Shown here piece after piece: positions 6,805 to 17,567 of a DNA stretch of 64,000 bases. The notes beneath the pieces are model-generated. The model worked only from the letters and a program-made list of their open reading frames with translations, did not search any database and was not told where the DNA came from. The DNA lies in contig NZ_PZYZ01000003.1 of NCBI RefSeq assembly GCF_003047295.1, forward strand, positions 62,001-126,000. The letters run 5' to 3'. This DNA comes from Nocardioides sediminis. Lineage in GTDB: Bacteria; Actinomycetota; Actinomycetes; Propionibacteriales; Nocardioidaceae. The translations under genes and the position numbers were made by a program. Every line of letters starts with the position of its first letter. Position 1 is the first letter of the stretch.

Positions 6805-9800
6805 GAAGCACCTCCATGATCCGTGCGTTCGCCTGGTCCTCGTCGAGACCCTCCTCGAGGGCCTCGGCGCGGGCGTCCAGCACTCGCTTGTAGTCGCGGG
6901 GCATCACCTCGGTGAAGCGGCCCAGCGCGGTGTCCCAGTCCTCGAGCAGCGCGGCGGCGACCGTCGAGCCGGTCTCCTCCGCGTGCCGGGTGACCAGGCT
7001 CTTGAGCTCCTCGACCGCGTCGCCCTTGACGGGGCCGAGGTCGACGAGCTCGGGGTTGACCCGCCCCTCGTCGAGGTCGAGCACGAAGGCGTACCCGCCG
7101 GACATGCCGGCGGCGAAGTTGCGTCCGGTCTGGCCGAGCACGACGACGACACCGCCGGTCATGTACTCGCACCCGTGGTCGCCGACTCCCTCGACGACCG
7201 CGGTCGCCCCGGAGTTGCGCACGCAGAAGCGCTCGCCGGCCTGGCCGCGAAGGAAGATCTCGCCCGACGTGGCGCCGTACGCGATCGTGTTGCCCGCGAT
7301 GATCTGCTCGCTGGCCTCGAAGGTCGCCGACCGGTCGGGGCGTACGACGATGCGCCCGCCCGAGAGCCCCTTGCCGACGTAGTCGTTGGCGTCGCCCTCC
7401 AGCCGCAGGGTGATGCCACGCGGCACGAACGCACCGAACGACTGGCCCGCCGAGCCGGTGAAGGTGATGTCGATGGTGCCGTCCGGCAGCCCCTCGCCGC
7501 GGTAGCGCTTGGTGACCTCGTGGCCCAGGATCGTGCCCACTGTCCGGTTGACGTTGCGCACCTCGACCTGCGCGCGGACGGGCTCGCCGTCCTGGAGCGC
7601 CGGGGCGGCCAGCTTGACCAGCTCGTTGTCCAGGGCCCGGTCGAGCCCGTGGTCCTGGCCCTTGGTGCAGCGCAGGTCCTGGCCCTCGAACTGGCCGAAC
7701 TCACCCGAGCGCGAGGCTTGGTGCAGGATCGGCGCCAGGTCGAGGCCGGCGGCCTTCCAGTGGTCCACGGCCTGCGCCACGTCGAGCGAGCCGACCTGGC
7801 CGATGGCCTCGTCGAGGGTCCGGAAGCCGAGCTCGGCGAGGAGCTCGCGGACCTCCTCGGCGATGTAGGTGAAGAAGTTGACGACGTACTCCGCCTTGCC
7901 GCTGTAGCGCTCGCGCAGCACGGGGTTCTGCGTCGCCACGCCCACCGGGCAGGTGTCGAGGTGGCAGACCCGCATCATGATGCAGCCGCTCACCACCAGC
8001 GGCGCGGTCGCGAAGCCGTACTCCTCCGCGCCGAGCAGCGCGGCGATCACGACGTCGCGGCCGGTCTTGAGCTGGCCGTCGGCCTGCACCACGATCCGGT
8101 CGCGCAGTCCGTTGAGCAGCAGCGTCTGCTGGGTCTCGGCCAGGCCGAGCTCCCAGGGTCCGCCCGCGTGCTTGAGCGACGTGAGCGGCGAGGCGCCGGT
8201 GCCGCCGTCGTGGCCCGAGATGAGCACCACGTCGGCGTGCGCCTTGGACACGCCGGCCGCGACCGTGCCGACGCCGACCTCGGAGACGAGCTTGACGTGC
8301 ACGCGCGCGCTCGGGTTGGCGTTCTTGAGGTCGTGGATCAGCTGCGCCAGGTCCTCGATCGAGTAGATGTCGTGGTGCGGCGGGGGGCTGATCAGGCCGA
8401 CGCCCGGCGTGGAGTGCCGGGTCTTGGCCACCCACGGGTAGACCTTGTGGCCGGGCAGCTGCCCGCCCTCGCCGGGCTTGGCACCCTGCGCCATCTTGAT
8501 CTGGATGTCGTCGGAGTTGGTGAGGTACTCCGAGGTGACGCCGAAGCGGCCCGAGGCGACCTGCTTGATCGCGCTGCGGCGCTCCGGGTCGTAGAGCCGG
8601 TCGGCGTCCTCGCCGCCCTCGCCGGTGTTGGACTTGCCGCCGAGCCGGTTCATGGCGATGGCCAGGGTCTCGTGCGCCTCCTGGCTGATCGAGCCGTAGG
8701 ACATCGCCCCGGTCGAGAACCGCTTGACGATCTCCGACACCGGCTCGACCTCGTCGACGCTGATCGGCGCCCGACCGGTCGTCTCGCCGTCCTTGAAGCG
8801 GAACAGCCCGCGCAGCGTCATCAGCCGCTCGGACTGCTCGTCGACGCGCCGCGTGTACTGCTTGAACACGTCGTAGCGGCCCGCGCGGGTCGCGTGCTGG
8901 AGGCGGAAGACGGTCTCGGGGTCGAAGAGGTGGGGCTCGCCCTCGCGGCGCCACTGGTACTCGCCGCCGATCTCGAGCTCGCGGTGGGCGGGCGCGATGC
9001 CGCCCCGGGGGTACGCCGTGGCGTGCCGGCGCGCGACCTCCTCGGCGATGGTGTCGAGCTCGACGCCGCCGAGCTTGGAGGTGGTGCCGGTGAAGTAGCG
9101 GTCCACGACCGCCTGGGACAGGCCGACGGCCTCGAAGATCTGGGCGCCGGTGTAGGAGGCGACCGTGGAGACGCCCATCTTCGACATCACCTTCAGGACG
9201 CCCTTGCCGAGGCCCTTGATGAGGTTGGCGACGGCCTGCTCGGGCTCGGCCTTGACGTAGTAGCCCTCGCGCGCGAGGTCCTCGACGGACTCCATCGCCA
9301 GGTAGGGGTTGACCGCGGCGGCGCCGTAGCCGACCAGCAGCGCGACGTGGTGCACCTCGCGCACGTCGCCGGCCTCCACGAGCAGGCCGACCTGGGTGCG
9401 GGTCTTCTCCCGGACCAGGTGGTGGTGGACGGCCCCGGTGAGCAGCAGCGACGGGATCGGCGCCAGGTCGGCGGTCGAGTGGCGGTCGGAGAGCACGATG
9501 ATCCGCGCTCCCCCGGCGATCGCCTCGGACACCTCGGCACAGATCTCGTCGAGGCGCTCCGCCAGCGCCCGGCCGCCGCCGGCGACGTCGTACAGGCCGC
9601 GGGAGACGTGGGTGATGAAGCCCGGCATGTCGCCGTCACGGTTGATGTGGCGGATCTTGGCCAGGTCGTCGTTGGAGATCACCGGGAACGGCAGCACGAC
9701 CTGGCGGCACGAGGCCGGGGTCGGCTGCAGCAGGTTGGCCTCCGGGCCGATGGTGCCGCTGAGCGAGGTGACGAGCTCCTCGCGGATCGCGTCCAGCGGC

Positions 9801-11347
9801 GGGTTGGTCACCTGCGCGAACAGCTGGGCGAAGTAGTCGAACAGCAGCCGCGGCTTGTCGCTGAGCGCCGCGATGGGGGTGTCGGTGCCCATCGAGCCGA
9901 GCGGCTCCGCCCCGCTGTTGGCCATCGGGGTGAGGAGGATGCGGAGCTCCTCCTCGGTGTAGCCGAAGATCTGCTGGCGACGGGTGACCGAGGCGTGGGT
10001 GTGCACGATGTGCTCGCGCTCGGTGATGTCGTCGAGGTGGATGAGACCGGCGTGCAGCCACTCGTCGTACGGGTGCTCGGCGGCCAGCTCGGCCTTGATC
10101 TCCTCGTCCTCGATGATCCGGTGCTCGTCGGTGTCGACGAGGAACATCCGGCCCGGCTGGAGGCGGCCCTTGCGGACCACGGTGGCCGGGTCGATGTCGA
10201 GCACGCCGACCTCGGAGGCGAGGACCACGAGGCCCTCGTCGGTCACCCAGTAGCGGGAGGGGCGCAGCCCGTTGCGGTCCAGGACCGCGCCGATCTGCGA
10301 GCCGTCGGTGAAGACGACGCAGGCCGGGCCGTCCCACGGCTCCATCATCGAGGAGTGGAACTCGTAGAACGCGCGGCGCTTGGCGTCCATCTCGGCGTGG
10401 TTCTCCCACGCCTCGGGGATCATCATCAGCACCGAGTGCGGGAGCGAGCGGCCACCCATGTGCAGCAGCTCCAGGGCCTCGTCGAAGGACGCGGAGTCGG
10501 AGGCACCGGGCGTGCAGATCGGGAAGAGCCGCTCGAGGTCGCCGGGGATGAGGTCGCTGGACAGCAGCGCCTCGCGGGCCCGCATCCAGTTGCGGTTGCC
10601 CATCACCGTGTTGATCTCGCCGTTGTGCGCGATGAAGCGGAACGGGTGGGCCAGCGGCCAGCTCGGGAAGGTGTTGGTGGAGAAGCGCGAGTGGACGACC
10701 GCCACCGCGGACGCGATCCGCTCGTCGACCAGGTCCGGGAAGACGTGGTCGAGCTGGTCGGTGGTGAGCATGCCCTTGTAGGCCAGCGTCCGGGAGGACA
10801 GCGACGGGAAGTAGACGTCGGTCTCACGCTCCGCGCGCTTGCGCAGGCAGAAGGCGAGGCGCTCGAGCGCCATGCCGCTGACCCGGGAGCCGGCACCGGA
10901 GACGAAGAGCTGGACGAACGACGGCATCACGCTGCGGGCGGTCGCCCCCAGGCTCGACGGGTCCACCGGGACCTCGCGCCACCCGAGGACGGTGAAGCCC
11001 TCCTCGGCGGCGATCTGCTCGATGCGCTCGCGGGTGGCGGCCACGGCCGCCTCGTCACCGGGGAGGAAGGCGGTGCCGACGGCGTAGCTGCGCGGCGCGG
11101 GGAGGTCGAAGTCGACCACCTCACGCAGGAAGGCGTCGGGCACCTGCATGAGGATGCCCGCGCCGTCGCCGGAGTTGGTCTCCGCGCCGGCGGCTCCACG
11201 GTGGTCGAGGTTGCGCAGCGCGGTGAGCGCCTTGGCAACGATGTCGTGGCTGGCAACGCCGGTCAGGGTGGCCACGAACGCCACGCCACACGCATCGTGC
11301 TCGTGGCGGGGGTCGTAGAGCCCTTGGGGCGGCGGGAAGGCGTGCAT
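6797..11347 (-). CDS. gltB: Glutamate synthase large (alpha) subunit
   Basis: 1516 residues, the usual size. The N-terminal class-II glutamine amidotransferase has its nucleophile in HDACGVAF after a short propeptide. The central and FMN synthase domains follow, with the region [10 protein letters not shown], the loop [14 protein letters not shown] and the [3Fe-4S] cluster segment [21 protein letters not shown]-terminal GXGXG beta-helix domain ends the protein. Start: the ATG at 11347 has GGGAGAAAG seven bases upstream. A GTG 33 bases further up (11380) lacks a site. Upstream, a strong hairpin separates it from lgt, so it should have its own promoter in 11348-11463. Together with GltD it assimilates ammonium. 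Confidence 0.97.
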   Translation of the reverse strand: MHAFPPPQGLYDPRHEHDACGVAFVATLTGVASHDIVAKALTALRNLDHRGAAGAETNSGDGAGILMQVPDAFLREVVDFDLPAPRSYAVGTAFLPGDEAAVAATRERIEQIAAEEGFTVLGWREVPVDPSSLGATARSVMPSFVQLFVSGAGSRVSGMALERLAFCLRKRAERETDVYFPSLSSRTLAYKGMLTTDQLDHVFPDLVDERIASAVAVVHSRFSTNTFPSWPLAHPFRFIAHNGEINTVMGNRNWMRAREALLSSDLIPGDLERLFPICTPGASDSASFDEALELLHMGGRSLPHSVLMMIPEAWENHAEMDAKRRAFYEFHSSMMEPWDGPACVVFTDGSQIGAVLDRNGLRPSRYWVTDEGLVVLASEVGVLDIDPATVVRKGRLQPGRMFLVDTDEHRIIEDEEIKAELAAEHPYDEWLHAGLIHLDDITEREHIVHTHASVTRRQQIFGYTEEELRILLTPMANSGAEPLGSMGTDTPIAALSDKPRLLFDYFAQLFAQVTNPPLDAIREELVTSLSGTIGPEANLLQPTPASCRQVVLPFPVISNDDLAKIRHINRDGDMPGFITHVSRGLYDVAGGGRALAERLDEICAEVSEAIAGGARIIVLSDRHSTADLAPIPSLLLTGAVHHHLVREKTRTQVGLLVEAGDVREVHHVALLVGYGAAAVNPYLAMESVEDLAREGYYVKAEPEQAVANLIKGLGKGVLKVMSKMGVSTVASYTGAQIFEAVGLSQAVVDRYFTGTTSKLGGVELDTIAEEVARRHATAYPRGGIAPAHRELEIGGEYQWRREGEPHLFDPETVFRLQHATRAGRYDVFKQYTRRVDEQSERLMTLRGLFRFKDGETTGRAPISVDEVEPVSEIVKRFSTGAMSYGSISQEAHETLAIAMNRLGGKSNTGEGGEDADRLYDPERRSAIKQVASGRFGVTSEYLTNSDDIQIKMAQGAKPGEGGQLPGHKVYPWVAKTRHSTPGVGLISPPPHHDIYSIEDLAQLIHDLKNANPSARVHVKLVSEVGVGTVAAGVSKAHADVVLISGHDGGTGASPLTSLKHAGGPWELGLAETQQTLLLNGLRDRIVVQADGQLKTGRDVVIAALLGAEEYGFATAPLVVSGCIMMRVCHLDTCPVGVATQNPVLRERYSGKAEYVVNFFTYIAEEVRELLAELGFRTLDEAIGQVGSLDVAQAVDHWKAAGLDLAPILHQASRSGEFGQFEGQDLRCTKGQDHGLDRALDNELVKLAAPALQDGEPVRAQVEVRNVNRTVGTILGHEVTKRYRGEGLPDGTIDITFTGSAGQSFGAFVPRGITLRLEGDANDYVGKGLSGGRIVVRPDRSATFEASEQIIAGNTIAYGATSGEIFLRGQAGERFCVRNSGATAVVEGVGDHGCEYMTGGVVVVLGQTGRNFAAGMSGGYAFVLDLDEGRVNPELVDLGPVKGDAVEELKSLVTRHAEETGSTVAAALLEDWDTALGRFTEVMPRDYKRVLDARAEALEEGLDEDQANARIMEVLHG

Positions 11348-11463
11348 CTGGGCTTTCTCCCGTCGTCGTGCACTGGACACCGCTCAGCAGAGGTTCGGTG
11401 AGGTCCAGCAGGGGACATGGCGATCGGCAGGGGACGGCGTTGGCCCGCGCGTCACGGAATCTA

Positions 11464-11486
11464 TCACCGGGTGCGCCACCCGGTGA
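11464..11486 (-). terminator. Perfect 10-bp hairpin after lgt
   Basis: TCACCGGGTG / CACCCGGTGA pair perfectly around a 3-base loop. The hairpin lies 11 bases past the lgt stop and 117 bases before gltB. There is no U-tract, as is common for actinobacterial terminators. It probably ends the hisI-trp-lgt transcript. Confidence 0.7.
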
Positions 11487-11496
11487 GACGGCGATC

Positions 11497-12399
11497 TCAG
11501 CCCTCAGACGTCTCCGGGGTCGAGGAGCGCGGGGCGGGCTCGTCGTCGGCGTCGGGCTCACGGGTGTAGACGGTCTCCTCGCGGCCGGGGTGCCGGGCCT
11601 GCGACCACGCGAAGAACGCCGCGGCGGCCACGAACAGCACGATCGAGGTCCACACGTTGAACCTCAGCCCGCCCACGTCGACCAGCTGCACCTCGTCCAC
11701 CCGTAGGTTCTCGATCCACACGCGGCCGAGCGTGTAGAGCATCACGTAGAGAGCTGCGACGCGGCCGTACCCCAGCCGGTAGCGCCGGTCGAGCCAGACG
11801 ATCACGGCGAACGCGGCCAGGCACCACAGGAACTCGTAGAGGAACGTCGGGTGGTACGTCGCGACGTCGGGGTAGGCGTCCGGCCGGTGGGCCGGGTCGA
11901 TCTCCAGCGCCCACGGCAGGTCCGTGGGGCGGCCGAAGAGCTCCTGGTTGAACCAGTTGCCCCAGCGGCCCAGGGCCTGCGCGACCAGCACCCCGGGCGC
12001 GATCGCGTCGAGCATCGGCAGCAGCTTGATGTGGCGGAGCCGGGCGCCGATGACGACCCCCAGCGCCCCCAGCGCGATCGCTCCCCAGATGCCCAGGCCG
12101 CCGCGCCAGATGTAGAGGGCGGTGACGGGGTTGCGCCCCTCGCCGAAGTAGAGCTCCCAGTCGGTCAGCACGTGGTAGAGCCGGCCGCCGACCAGGCCGA
12201 AGGGCACGGCCCAGATGGCGAGGTCGCTGACGTCGCCGGCCCGGCCGCCGCGGGCCTGCCAGCGGCGCTCGCCGATCCAGATGGCGGCGACGATGCCGGC
12301 GATGATGCTCAGGGCGTAGCCGCGGATCGGCAACGGCCCGAGGTACCACGTGCCCTCGCTCGGGCTCGGGATGGAGTGGACGAGGATCTCGGGCAGCAT
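11497..12399 (-). CDS. lgt: Phosphatidylglycerol-prolipoprotein diacylglyceryl transferase
   Basis: 300-residue membrane enzyme that transfers diacylglycerol to the lipobox Cys of prolipoproteins. Several membrane spans are visible. Family motifs include GGRLYHVLTDW, the Lgt signature GRWGNWFNQELFGRPT (with catalytic/phosphatidylglycerol-binding Arg and Asn) and YHPTFLYEFLW. A polar acidic tail of about 25 residues follows the last span. The ATG at 12399 forms a TGATG junction with the upstream SCO gene; a GTG three bases earlier is also possible. Expected substrates in this window include the binding protein at 818-1984, the SCO protein and the lipoprotein at 54317-55330. Confidence 0.96.
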   Translation of the reverse strand: MLPEILVHSIPSPSEGTWYLGPLPIRGYALSIIAGIVAAIWIGERRWQARGGRAGDVSDLAIWAVPFGLVGGRLYHVLTDWELYFGEGRNPVTALYIWRGGLGIWGAIALGALGVVIGARLRHIKLLPMLDAIAPGVLVAQALGRWGNWFNQELFGRPTDLPWALEIDPAHRPDAYPDVATYHPTFLYEFLWCLAAFAVIVWLDRRYRLGYGRVAALYVMLYTLGRVWIENLRVDEVQLVDVGGLRFNVWTSIVLFVAAAAFFAWSQARHPGREETVYTREPDADDEPAPRSSTPETSEG

Positions 12400-13010
12400 C
12401 ACGCCTCGCTCAGCAGGGTCTCGATGTCGGCGCGGAACTGGGCCGCCGACGTCTCCTGGCCCCAGTAGACCGGGGCCTCGTCGGCGCCGTCGATGCCGAT
12501 GACCTGGGTGCCGTGGGTGACGTCGTAGCCACCGCTGGGCAGCTTGTCGCCCTTCTCGACGGCGATGCCCAGGGGCTTCCCGACGGCGGTGATCGTGTCC
12601 AGCGGCCCGGTCAGGCCGACGTACCCCTCGGCGTACTGGTCGAGGTAGTCGCGCAGCACGGCGGGTTCGTCGCGGGCGGGGTCGGTCGTGACGAAGACGA
12701 CCTCGACCTGCTCGCGGTCCTCGGCGTCGAGCTGGGTGATGCCGGTGGTGAGGTTGGACATCACCAGGCCGCAGATGTCGGGGCAGTGGGTGTAGCCGAA
12801 GAAGACCAGCGTCAGCGGCTTGTCGGTGTCGTCGGCGAGGCTGTACGACGCCCCCGACGTGTCGGTCAGCGGCTGGCCGTCCACCTCGAACGGCGGGTCC
12901 AGGACCGTGCCGGCGAACTCCGCGTCCTCACCGGCCGAGGAGCCGCCGCAGCCGGCGAGCAGGACCGCCGACAGCACGGCTCCCGCGAGGGTGGGGAGGG
13001 TCCTACGCAC
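12399..13010 (-). CDS. SCO1/SenC family thioredoxin-like lipoprotein
   Basis: 203 residues. Signal peptide with lipobox LLAGC, then a thioredoxin-like fold with the copper/redox motif GYTHCPDIC (CxxxC) and the distal His in DVTHGTQVIGID, the three Cu ligands of SCO proteins. The family delivers Cu to cytochrome oxidase CuA or acts as an extracellular thiol oxidoreductase. The GTG start at 13010 overlaps the trpA end by 8 bases and the stop overlaps lgt. Its placement between trpA and lgt is unusual, because these two are normally direct neighbours. No oxidase genes lie nearby, so its partner is unknown. Confidence 0.9.
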   Translation of the reverse strand: MRRTLPTLAGAVLSAVLLAGCGGSSAGEDAEFAGTVLDPPFEVDGQPLTDTSGASYSLADDTDKPLTLVFFGYTHCPDICGLVMSNLTTGITQLDAEDREQVEVVFVTTDPARDEPAVLRDYLDQYAEGYVGLTGPLDTITAVGKPLGIAVEKGDKLPSGGYDVTHGTQVIGIDGADEAPVYWGQETSAAQFRADIETLLSEA

Positions 13011-13806
13011 GGCGCACCCCGCCGGCGAGGTCCTCGGTGAGGGCGCGCAGCGCCGCGATGCCCGCTGCGGGATCGTCGGCGTGGTCGAGCAGGGTCCGCA
13101 CGAAGGCGGAGCCGACGATGACGCCGTCGGCGTACGACGCCACCTCGGCGGCCTGGTCGCCGGTGCTGACGCCGAGGCCCACGCACACCGGAAGGTCCGT
13201 GGTGGCCTTGGCGCGCGCCACGAGCGGGCCCGCGAGGTCGCTGGTGGTGGTGCGCGCGCCGGTCACGCCCATGACGGCCGTCGCGTAGACGAAGCCGCGG
13301 CACGCGGCGGTCGTCATCGCGATCCGCTCGTCGGTGCTGCTCGGTGCGACGAGGAAGACCTTGTCGAGGCCGTGGGTGTCGGCCGCGGCGATCCACTCGG
13401 CCCCGGAGTCGGGGGTGAGGTCGGGGGTGATGAGACCCGCTCCCCCGGCGCCCGCGAGGTCGGCGGCGAACCGCTCGACCCCGTAGCGTTCCACCGGGTT
13501 CCAGTACGTCATCACCACGGTCGGGGTGCCGGTCGCGGCGACCGCCTCGACGACCCGGAGCACGTCCTTGGTGCGGGTGCCCGCCTCGAGCGCCGCCTGC
13601 GCGGCCGCCTGGATGGTGGGCCCGTCCATCACCGGGTCGCTGTAGGGCAGGCCGACCTCGATGACGTCGCAGCCGGCGTCGACCATCGCCGTGATGGCCT
13701 CGATCGACCCCTCGACGCTCGGGTAGCCGGCCGGCAGGTAGCCGACCAGCGCGGCCCGGCCCTCGGCGCGGGCGGTCTCGAAGGCGGTGGCCGTGGTCGG
13801 GCTCAC
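13003..13806 (-). CDS. trpA: Tryptophan synthase alpha chain
   Basis: 267 residues; cleaves indole-3-glycerol phosphate to indole, which tunnels to TrpB. The catalytic Glu is in [18 protein letters not shown], the catalytic Asp in [10 protein letters not shown], and the phosphate-binding GVSTGDQ and VGSAFVR loops are present. The GTG start at 13806 overlaps the trpB stop by four bases (GTGA), which fixes the start. The frame remains open far upstream inside trpB, but that is a shadow. Confidence 0.97.
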   Translation of the reverse strand: MSPTTATAFETARAEGRAALVGYLPAGYPSVEGSIEAITAMVDAGCDVIEVGLPYSDPVMDGPTIQAAAQAALEAGTRTKDVLRVVEAVAATGTPTVVMTYWNPVERYGVERFAADLAGAGGAGLITPDLTPDSGAEWIAAADTHGLDKVFLVAPSSTDERIAMTTAACRGFVYATAVMGVTGARTTTSDLAGPLVARAKATTDLPVCVGLGVSTGDQAAEVASYADGVIVGSAFVRTLLDHADDPAAGIAALRALTEDLAGGVRRA

Positions 13807-15071
13807 GCGGGGCCTCCGGTCTCGTCGCCCGGCTCGCCGGTCTCGTCGTCGGGCTCGCCGAGGCGGAACCACTCGGTGGCGGTGCCCATGTCCTTGTCGC
13901 CCCGGCCGCTGAGGTTGATGAGCACGGTCGCGTCCGGCCCCTTCTCGGCGGCGAGCTCGCGAGCCACCTCGATGGCCCCGGCGACGGCGTGCGCCGACTC
14001 GATCGCCGGGATGATGCCCTCGGTCCGCGCCAGCAGTGCCAGCGCGTCCATGGCCTCGGTGTCGGTGACGGGGCGGTAGGTCGCGCGGCCCGTCTGGGCG
14101 AGGTGGGCGTGCTGCGGCCCCACGCCCGGGTAGTCGAGACCGGCCGAGATCGAGTGGGACTCGACCGTCTGGCCGTCCTCGTCCTGCAGGACGTAGGTGC
14201 GCGCGCCGTGGAGGACGCCCGAGGCGCCCGCGTGGATGGTGGCCGCGTGCCGTCCGGTGTCCACGCCGTCGCCGCCGGGCTCGAAGCCGAAGATCGCCAC
14301 GTCCTCGTCGTCGAGGAAGGCGGTGAACAGGCCGATGGCGTTGGACCCACCGCCCACGCAGGCGGCGATCGCGTCCGGGAGGGCGCCGTACTGCTCGAGG
14401 CACTGCGCGCGGGCCTCGTCGCCGATGCCGCGGGTGAAGTCACGGACCATGCTGGGGAACGGGTGCGGGCCGGCGGCCGTGCCGAAGAGGTACGCCGTGT
14501 GGTCGACGCTGGCGACCCAGTCCCGCAGGGCCTCGTTGATGGCGTCCTTGAGGGTGGCGCTGCCGGAGTCGACCGCCACGACCTTGGCGCCCAGCAGGTT
14601 CATCCGGGCCACGTTGAGCGCCTGGCGGCGGGTGTCGACCGAGCCCATGTAGACGGTGCAGTCGAGCCCGAAGTAGGCCGCCGCGGTGGCGCTGGCGACG
14701 CCGTGCTGCCCGGCCCCGGTCTCGGCGATGACGCGCTGCTTGCCCATCCGGCGGGTGAGCAGCGCCTGGCCGAGGACGTTGCGGATCTTGTGGGCCCCGG
14801 TGTGGTTGAGGTCCTCGCGCTTGAGCAGGATCCGGGCGCCGACCTGCCGGGAGAGGCGCTCGGCGTGGTAGAGCCGGCTCGGCGTCCCGGCGTAGTCGCG
14901 GCAGATCGCCTCGAAGTCGGCGACGAACTCCGGGTCGGCCATCGCGTCCTGCCAGGCCGCGGTGAGCTCGTCGAGGGCCGCGACCAGGGCCTCGGGCATG
15001 AACCGCCCGCCCCAGGTGCCGCCGTAGTAGCCCTGCGCGTCGGCGTCGAAGGAACTGACCTGCTGGGTCAT
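13803..15071 (-). CDS. trpB: Tryptophan synthase beta chain
   Basis: 422 residues; PLP enzyme condensing indole with serine. PLP Lys in [11 protein letters not shown], catalytic Glu in [10 protein letters not shown], phosphate loop [10 protein letters not shown]. The ATG at 15071 overlaps the trpC stop (ATGA). The final 15 or so residues are a small acidic, Gly/Glu/Asp-rich repeat beyond the conserved fold. Confidence 0.97.
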   Translation of the reverse strand: MTQQVSSFDADAQGYYGGTWGGRFMPEALVAALDELTAAWQDAMADPEFVADFEAICRDYAGTPSRLYHAERLSRQVGARILLKREDLNHTGAHKIRNVLGQALLTRRMGKQRVIAETGAGQHGVASATAAAYFGLDCTVYMGSVDTRRQALNVARMNLLGAKVVAVDSGSATLKDAINEALRDWVASVDHTAYLFGTAAGPHPFPSMVRDFTRGIGDEARAQCLEQYGALPDAIAACVGGGSNAIGLFTAFLDDEDVAIFGFEPGGDGVDTGRHAATIHAGASGVLHGARTYVLQDEDGQTVESHSISAGLDYPGVGPQHAHLAQTGRATYRPVTDTEAMDALALLARTEGIIPAIESAHAVAGAIEVARELAAEKGPDATVLINLSGRGDKDMGTATEWFRLGEPDDETGEPGDETGGPA

Positions 15072-15850
15072 CGCTGCACTCCTGTCATGGCGCGCACGGC
15101 GCCGGTCGGGTCGCCGTCGCGGACCAGGGCCTCGCCGACGAGCACGGCGCGAGCGCCCTCGCCCACGAACCGCCTCACGTCGTGGGGACCCCCGATCCCC
15201 GACTCGGCCACCAGCACCCGGTCGTCGGGGACGAGCGGGGCGAGGCGGCCGAACGTGTCGTCGTCGACGGCCAGGGTCTTGAGGTTGCGGGCGTTGATGC
15301 CGACCAGCTCGGCGCCCAGGGCGACCGCGCGCTCGGTCTCGGCCTCGTCGTGGACCTCGACGAGCACGGTCAGGCCGAGCTCCCTGGCCTGGTCGTGGAG
15401 GCGGCGCAGGGTGTCGTCGTCGAGCGCGGCGACGATGAGCAGGGCGAGGTCGGCGCCGGCGGCGCGGGCCTCGACGAGCTGGTAGCCCTCGACGATGAAG
15501 TCCTTGCGCAGCACCGGGACGTCGACCGCGGCACGGACCGCGACCAGGTCCTCCAGCGATCCCCCGAAGCGGCGCTGCTCGGTGAGCACGGAGATCGCCG
15601 CGGCACCGCCGGCGGCGTAGGCCCCCGCGAGGGCTGCGGGGTCGGTGATGTCGGCGAGGTCGCCCTTGCTCGGGCTGCGGCGCTTGACCTCGGCGATGAC
15701 GCTCGACCCGGGGCTGCGGAAGTGCGGCATCGGGTCGCGGGCGGGGTCGACGTCGGCGAGCGCGGCGCGCACGTCGACGAGCGGCCGGCTGGCCTCGCGA
15801 CCGGCGAGGTCCTCGCGGACGCCGACGATGATCTGGTCGAGCACGGACAT
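15068..15850 (-). CDS. trpC: Indole-3-glycerol-phosphate synthase
   Basis: 260 residues, the normal size for the monofunctional TIM-barrel enzyme that makes indole-3-glycerol phosphate from CdRP. Motifs: [13 protein letters not shown] (catalytic Lys), [26 protein letters not shown] and VAESGI. The ATG at 15850 begins [15 protein letters not shown], typical of the family N-terminus. Earlier in-frame codons lie in a low-complexity upstream stretch and are rejected. A 43-base gap separates it from the DUF2752 gene upstream. Confidence 0.97.
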   Translation of the reverse strand: MSVLDQIIVGVREDLAGREASRPLVDVRAALADVDPARDPMPHFRSPGSSVIAEVKRRSPSKGDLADITDPAALAGAYAAGGAAAISVLTEQRRFGGSLEDLVAVRAAVDVPVLRKDFIVEGYQLVEARAAGADLALLIVAALDDDTLRRLHDQARELGLTVLVEVHDEAETERAVALGAELVGINARNLKTLAVDDDTFGRLAPLVPDDRVLVAESGIGGPHDVRRFVGEGARAVLVGEALVRDGDPTGAVRAMTGVQR

Positions 15851-15893
15851 GGGACCAACCCTCTCACTCCCCCGGTGGCCCGGCGGACGTGGC

Positions 15894-16298
15894 TCAGGCT
15901 GCGAGCCAGGACCCCGGCAGGTTGCGTACGACGGTGAAGGCGGCGACGACACCGAGGCCGACCACCCACACGGGCGCGGGCACGACGAGCGGCCGCATCG
16001 CCTCTCCGCCGCGCCACACCGCGACGACGCGGCGTACCCACAGCGCCAGCACCACCGGCAGGGCGACCATCAGGAGCAGGTTGCTCGAGGCCGCCGAGGC
16101 CAGGTCGAGACGGGTGAGGTCGTGCACCGCACGCAGGCTGCCGCAGGCCGGGCAGTCCAGGTGGGTCAGGACCTGGGTCGGGCACCAGCCCCAGCTCCCG
16201 GGACGGTGCGGGTCGCGGACCGCGAGGGCCAGCGTCGCGACGAGCGCGAGGGCGGCGGCGCCGACGGGAGCGGCGAGCCGCTGCGCCCGGCCGCCCAC
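15894..16298 (-). CDS. DUF2752 membrane protein
   Basis: 134 residues with three to four hydrophobic segments. It carries the DUF2752 signature [13 protein letters not shown] preceded by a [14 protein letters not shown] region. This family of small actinobacterial/bacteroidetal membrane proteins has no established function. The GTG at 16298 lies just inside the end of the preceding gene (4-base gap). It sits inside the Trp cluster between the HGxxPAAW gene and trpC and is probably co-transcribed with them. Confidence 0.85.
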   Translation of the reverse strand: MGGRAQRLAAPVGAAALALVATLALAVRDPHRPGSWGWCPTQVLTHLDCPACGSLRAVHDLTRLDLASAASSNLLLMVALPVVLALWVRRVVAVWRGGEAMRPLVVPAPVWVVGLGVVAAFTVVRNLPGSWLAA

Positions 16299-16302
16299 GA
16301 GG

Positions 16303-16512
16303 TCAGTGGGCGTCGTGGGCGTCGTCGTGGAAACCGAGGCGCGCCATCACGAGGAACAGCGGCAGCGCCACGGCGCCCAGCGCCAGTCCGACCCACAGCA
16401 GCATCATGTTGACCGGGCTGAGCATCAGGGCGACCGAGCCGACGAGGAAGCCGAGCATCGCCACGCTCACCGCGGTCCACGCAGCGGGGGTGTTGCCGTG
16501 GTTGTTGGCCAT
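16303..16512 (-). CDS. HGxxPAAW family small membrane protein
   Basis: 69 residues. The N-terminus MANNHGNTPAAW gives the family its name; two hydrophobic helices follow, then a His/Asp tail. The ATG at 16512 is chosen because AAGGAG lies five bases upstream; a start 18 bases earlier lacks this. This small protein is routinely found in actinobacterial trp clusters; its function is unknown. It lies 78 bases after the Trp-associated membrane protein. Confidence 0.85.
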   Translation of the reverse strand: MANNHGNTPAAWTAVSVAMLGFLVGSVALMLSPVNMMLLWVGLALGAVALPLFLVMARLGFHDDAHDAH

Positions 16513-16590
16513 GGGTGCTCCTTGGTGCAAGGCGTGTGCGGGCGTGCGGTGCTGGCGAGGGGTCCGATCGGCGGTGCCGACCGGACGTCG

Positions 16591-17223
16591 TCAGTCTAGG
16601 GGCCGCCGCCGATCAGTCGGGTCATGGCCCTCGTCGAGGGCCTTCCAGATCTCTAGGTTGCCCTGCGGCTCGGCGGGGGCGGCGTCACCGGCCGGGGCGT
16701 CGTACCGGCGGCCCATCTCGGGCCACGCCGGCACGAGGCGTACGGCGAGCAGCGTCGTCACCACGCAGCCGACGGCGGCGACGCAGGCGGCGGCGTACCA
16801 GCCGGTGAGGTGCACGGCGGAGGTGTCCTCGCCCGAGGCGGCCTGCAGCTGCTGGGCCACCGAGTCCTGGAGGGTGAAGAACGCCCACACCGTGGTGACG
16901 AGCAGACCGACCGCCGCGAGGGCCGCGACACCCATCACGGCCCGCCGGAGCCGGCCGCGGGTGACGAGCACCACGCCCCACCCGGCCAGCACGACCAGGC
17001 TCAGGGCGCCGGCCAGCGGCATCTCCCCGATCCCGGCCGCCACGGCGGACCCGACGACGGCGGCGTCCCCGGCGGTCTCGGTGCTGAGCCGGCCCGAGCT
17101 CCCCTCGACCCAGGCACGGGTGCCCGCGACCGCGGCGAGCGCGCCACTCGCCAGCCCCGCGAGCACCACCGGGCCGAAGCCCGTCCGCCGCTCGACCGGG
17201 GCGTCCTGCTCCGGCTCAGCCAT
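16591..17223 (-). CDS. Trp biosynthesis-associated membrane protein (TIGR02234 type)
   Basis: 210 residues with four predicted membrane spans ([58 protein letters not shown]) and a soluble C-terminal tail. In actinobacteria this family lies between trpE and trpC; here the upstream neighbour is hisI instead. The ATG at 17223 overlaps the hisI stop by eight bases (ATGGCTGA). Molecular function is unknown. Confidence 0.85.
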   Translation of the reverse strand: MAEPEQDAPVERRTGFGPVVLAGLASGALAAVAGTRAWVEGSSGRLSTETAGDAAVVGSAVAAGIGEMPLAGALSLVVLAGWGVVLVTRGRLRRAVMGVAALAAVGLLVTTVWAFFTLQDSVAQQLQAASGEDTSAVHLTGWYAAACVAAVGCVVTTLLAVRLVPAWPEMGRRYDAPAGDAAPAEPQGNLEIWKALDEGHDPTDRRRPLD

Positions 17224-17557
17224 CGAGCCGGTCCGCGTCGAAGCACGTGCGGTCACCGGTGTGGCAGGCCGCACCGACCTGCTCGACCTTGACCAGCAAG
17301 GTGTCGCCGTCGCAGTCGAGGCGCACCTCGTGCACGTGCTGCGCGTGGCCCGAGGTCTCGCCCTTGACCCAGTACTCCTGCCGCGAGCGGCTCCAGTAGG
17401 TCGCCCGGCGGGTCTGGAGCGTGCGGGCCAGGGCCTCGTCGTCCATCCAGCCGAGCATGAGCACCTCGCCGGTGTCGTGCTGCTGGACGACCGCGGGCAC
17501 CAGGCCGTCGGCCGAGCGCTTGAGACGGGCGGCGATGGCGGGGTCCAGGTCGGTCAC
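17216..17557 (-). CDS. hisI: Phosphoribosyl-AMP cyclohydrolase
   Basis: 113 residues; opens the adenine ring of PR-AMP in histidine synthesis. Contains [17 protein letters not shown] and the Zn/Mg ligand region [18 protein letters not shown] plus CHTG and the terminal Cys. It lacks the HisE domain, as in other actinobacteria. The GTG at 17557 gives the normal N-terminus [21 protein letters not shown]. Upstream in-frame sequence is the antisense/overlap shadow of the neighbouring gene. Confidence 0.95.
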   Translation of the reverse strand: MTDLDPAIAARLKRSADGLVPAVVQQHDTGEVLMLGWMDDEALARTLQTRRATYWSRSRQEYWVKGETSGHAQHVHEVRLDCDGDTLLVKVEQVGAACHTGDRTCFDADRLDG

Positions 17558-17567
17558 CGCTCCAGTA

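Noticed and set aside
6671..11401. A 1576-codon open frame on the plus strand across gltB
   Set aside because: It is the antisense shadow of gltB: Arg/Val/Gly/Ala/His/Asp-rich composition, no domain, and gltB is fully conserved on the other strand.
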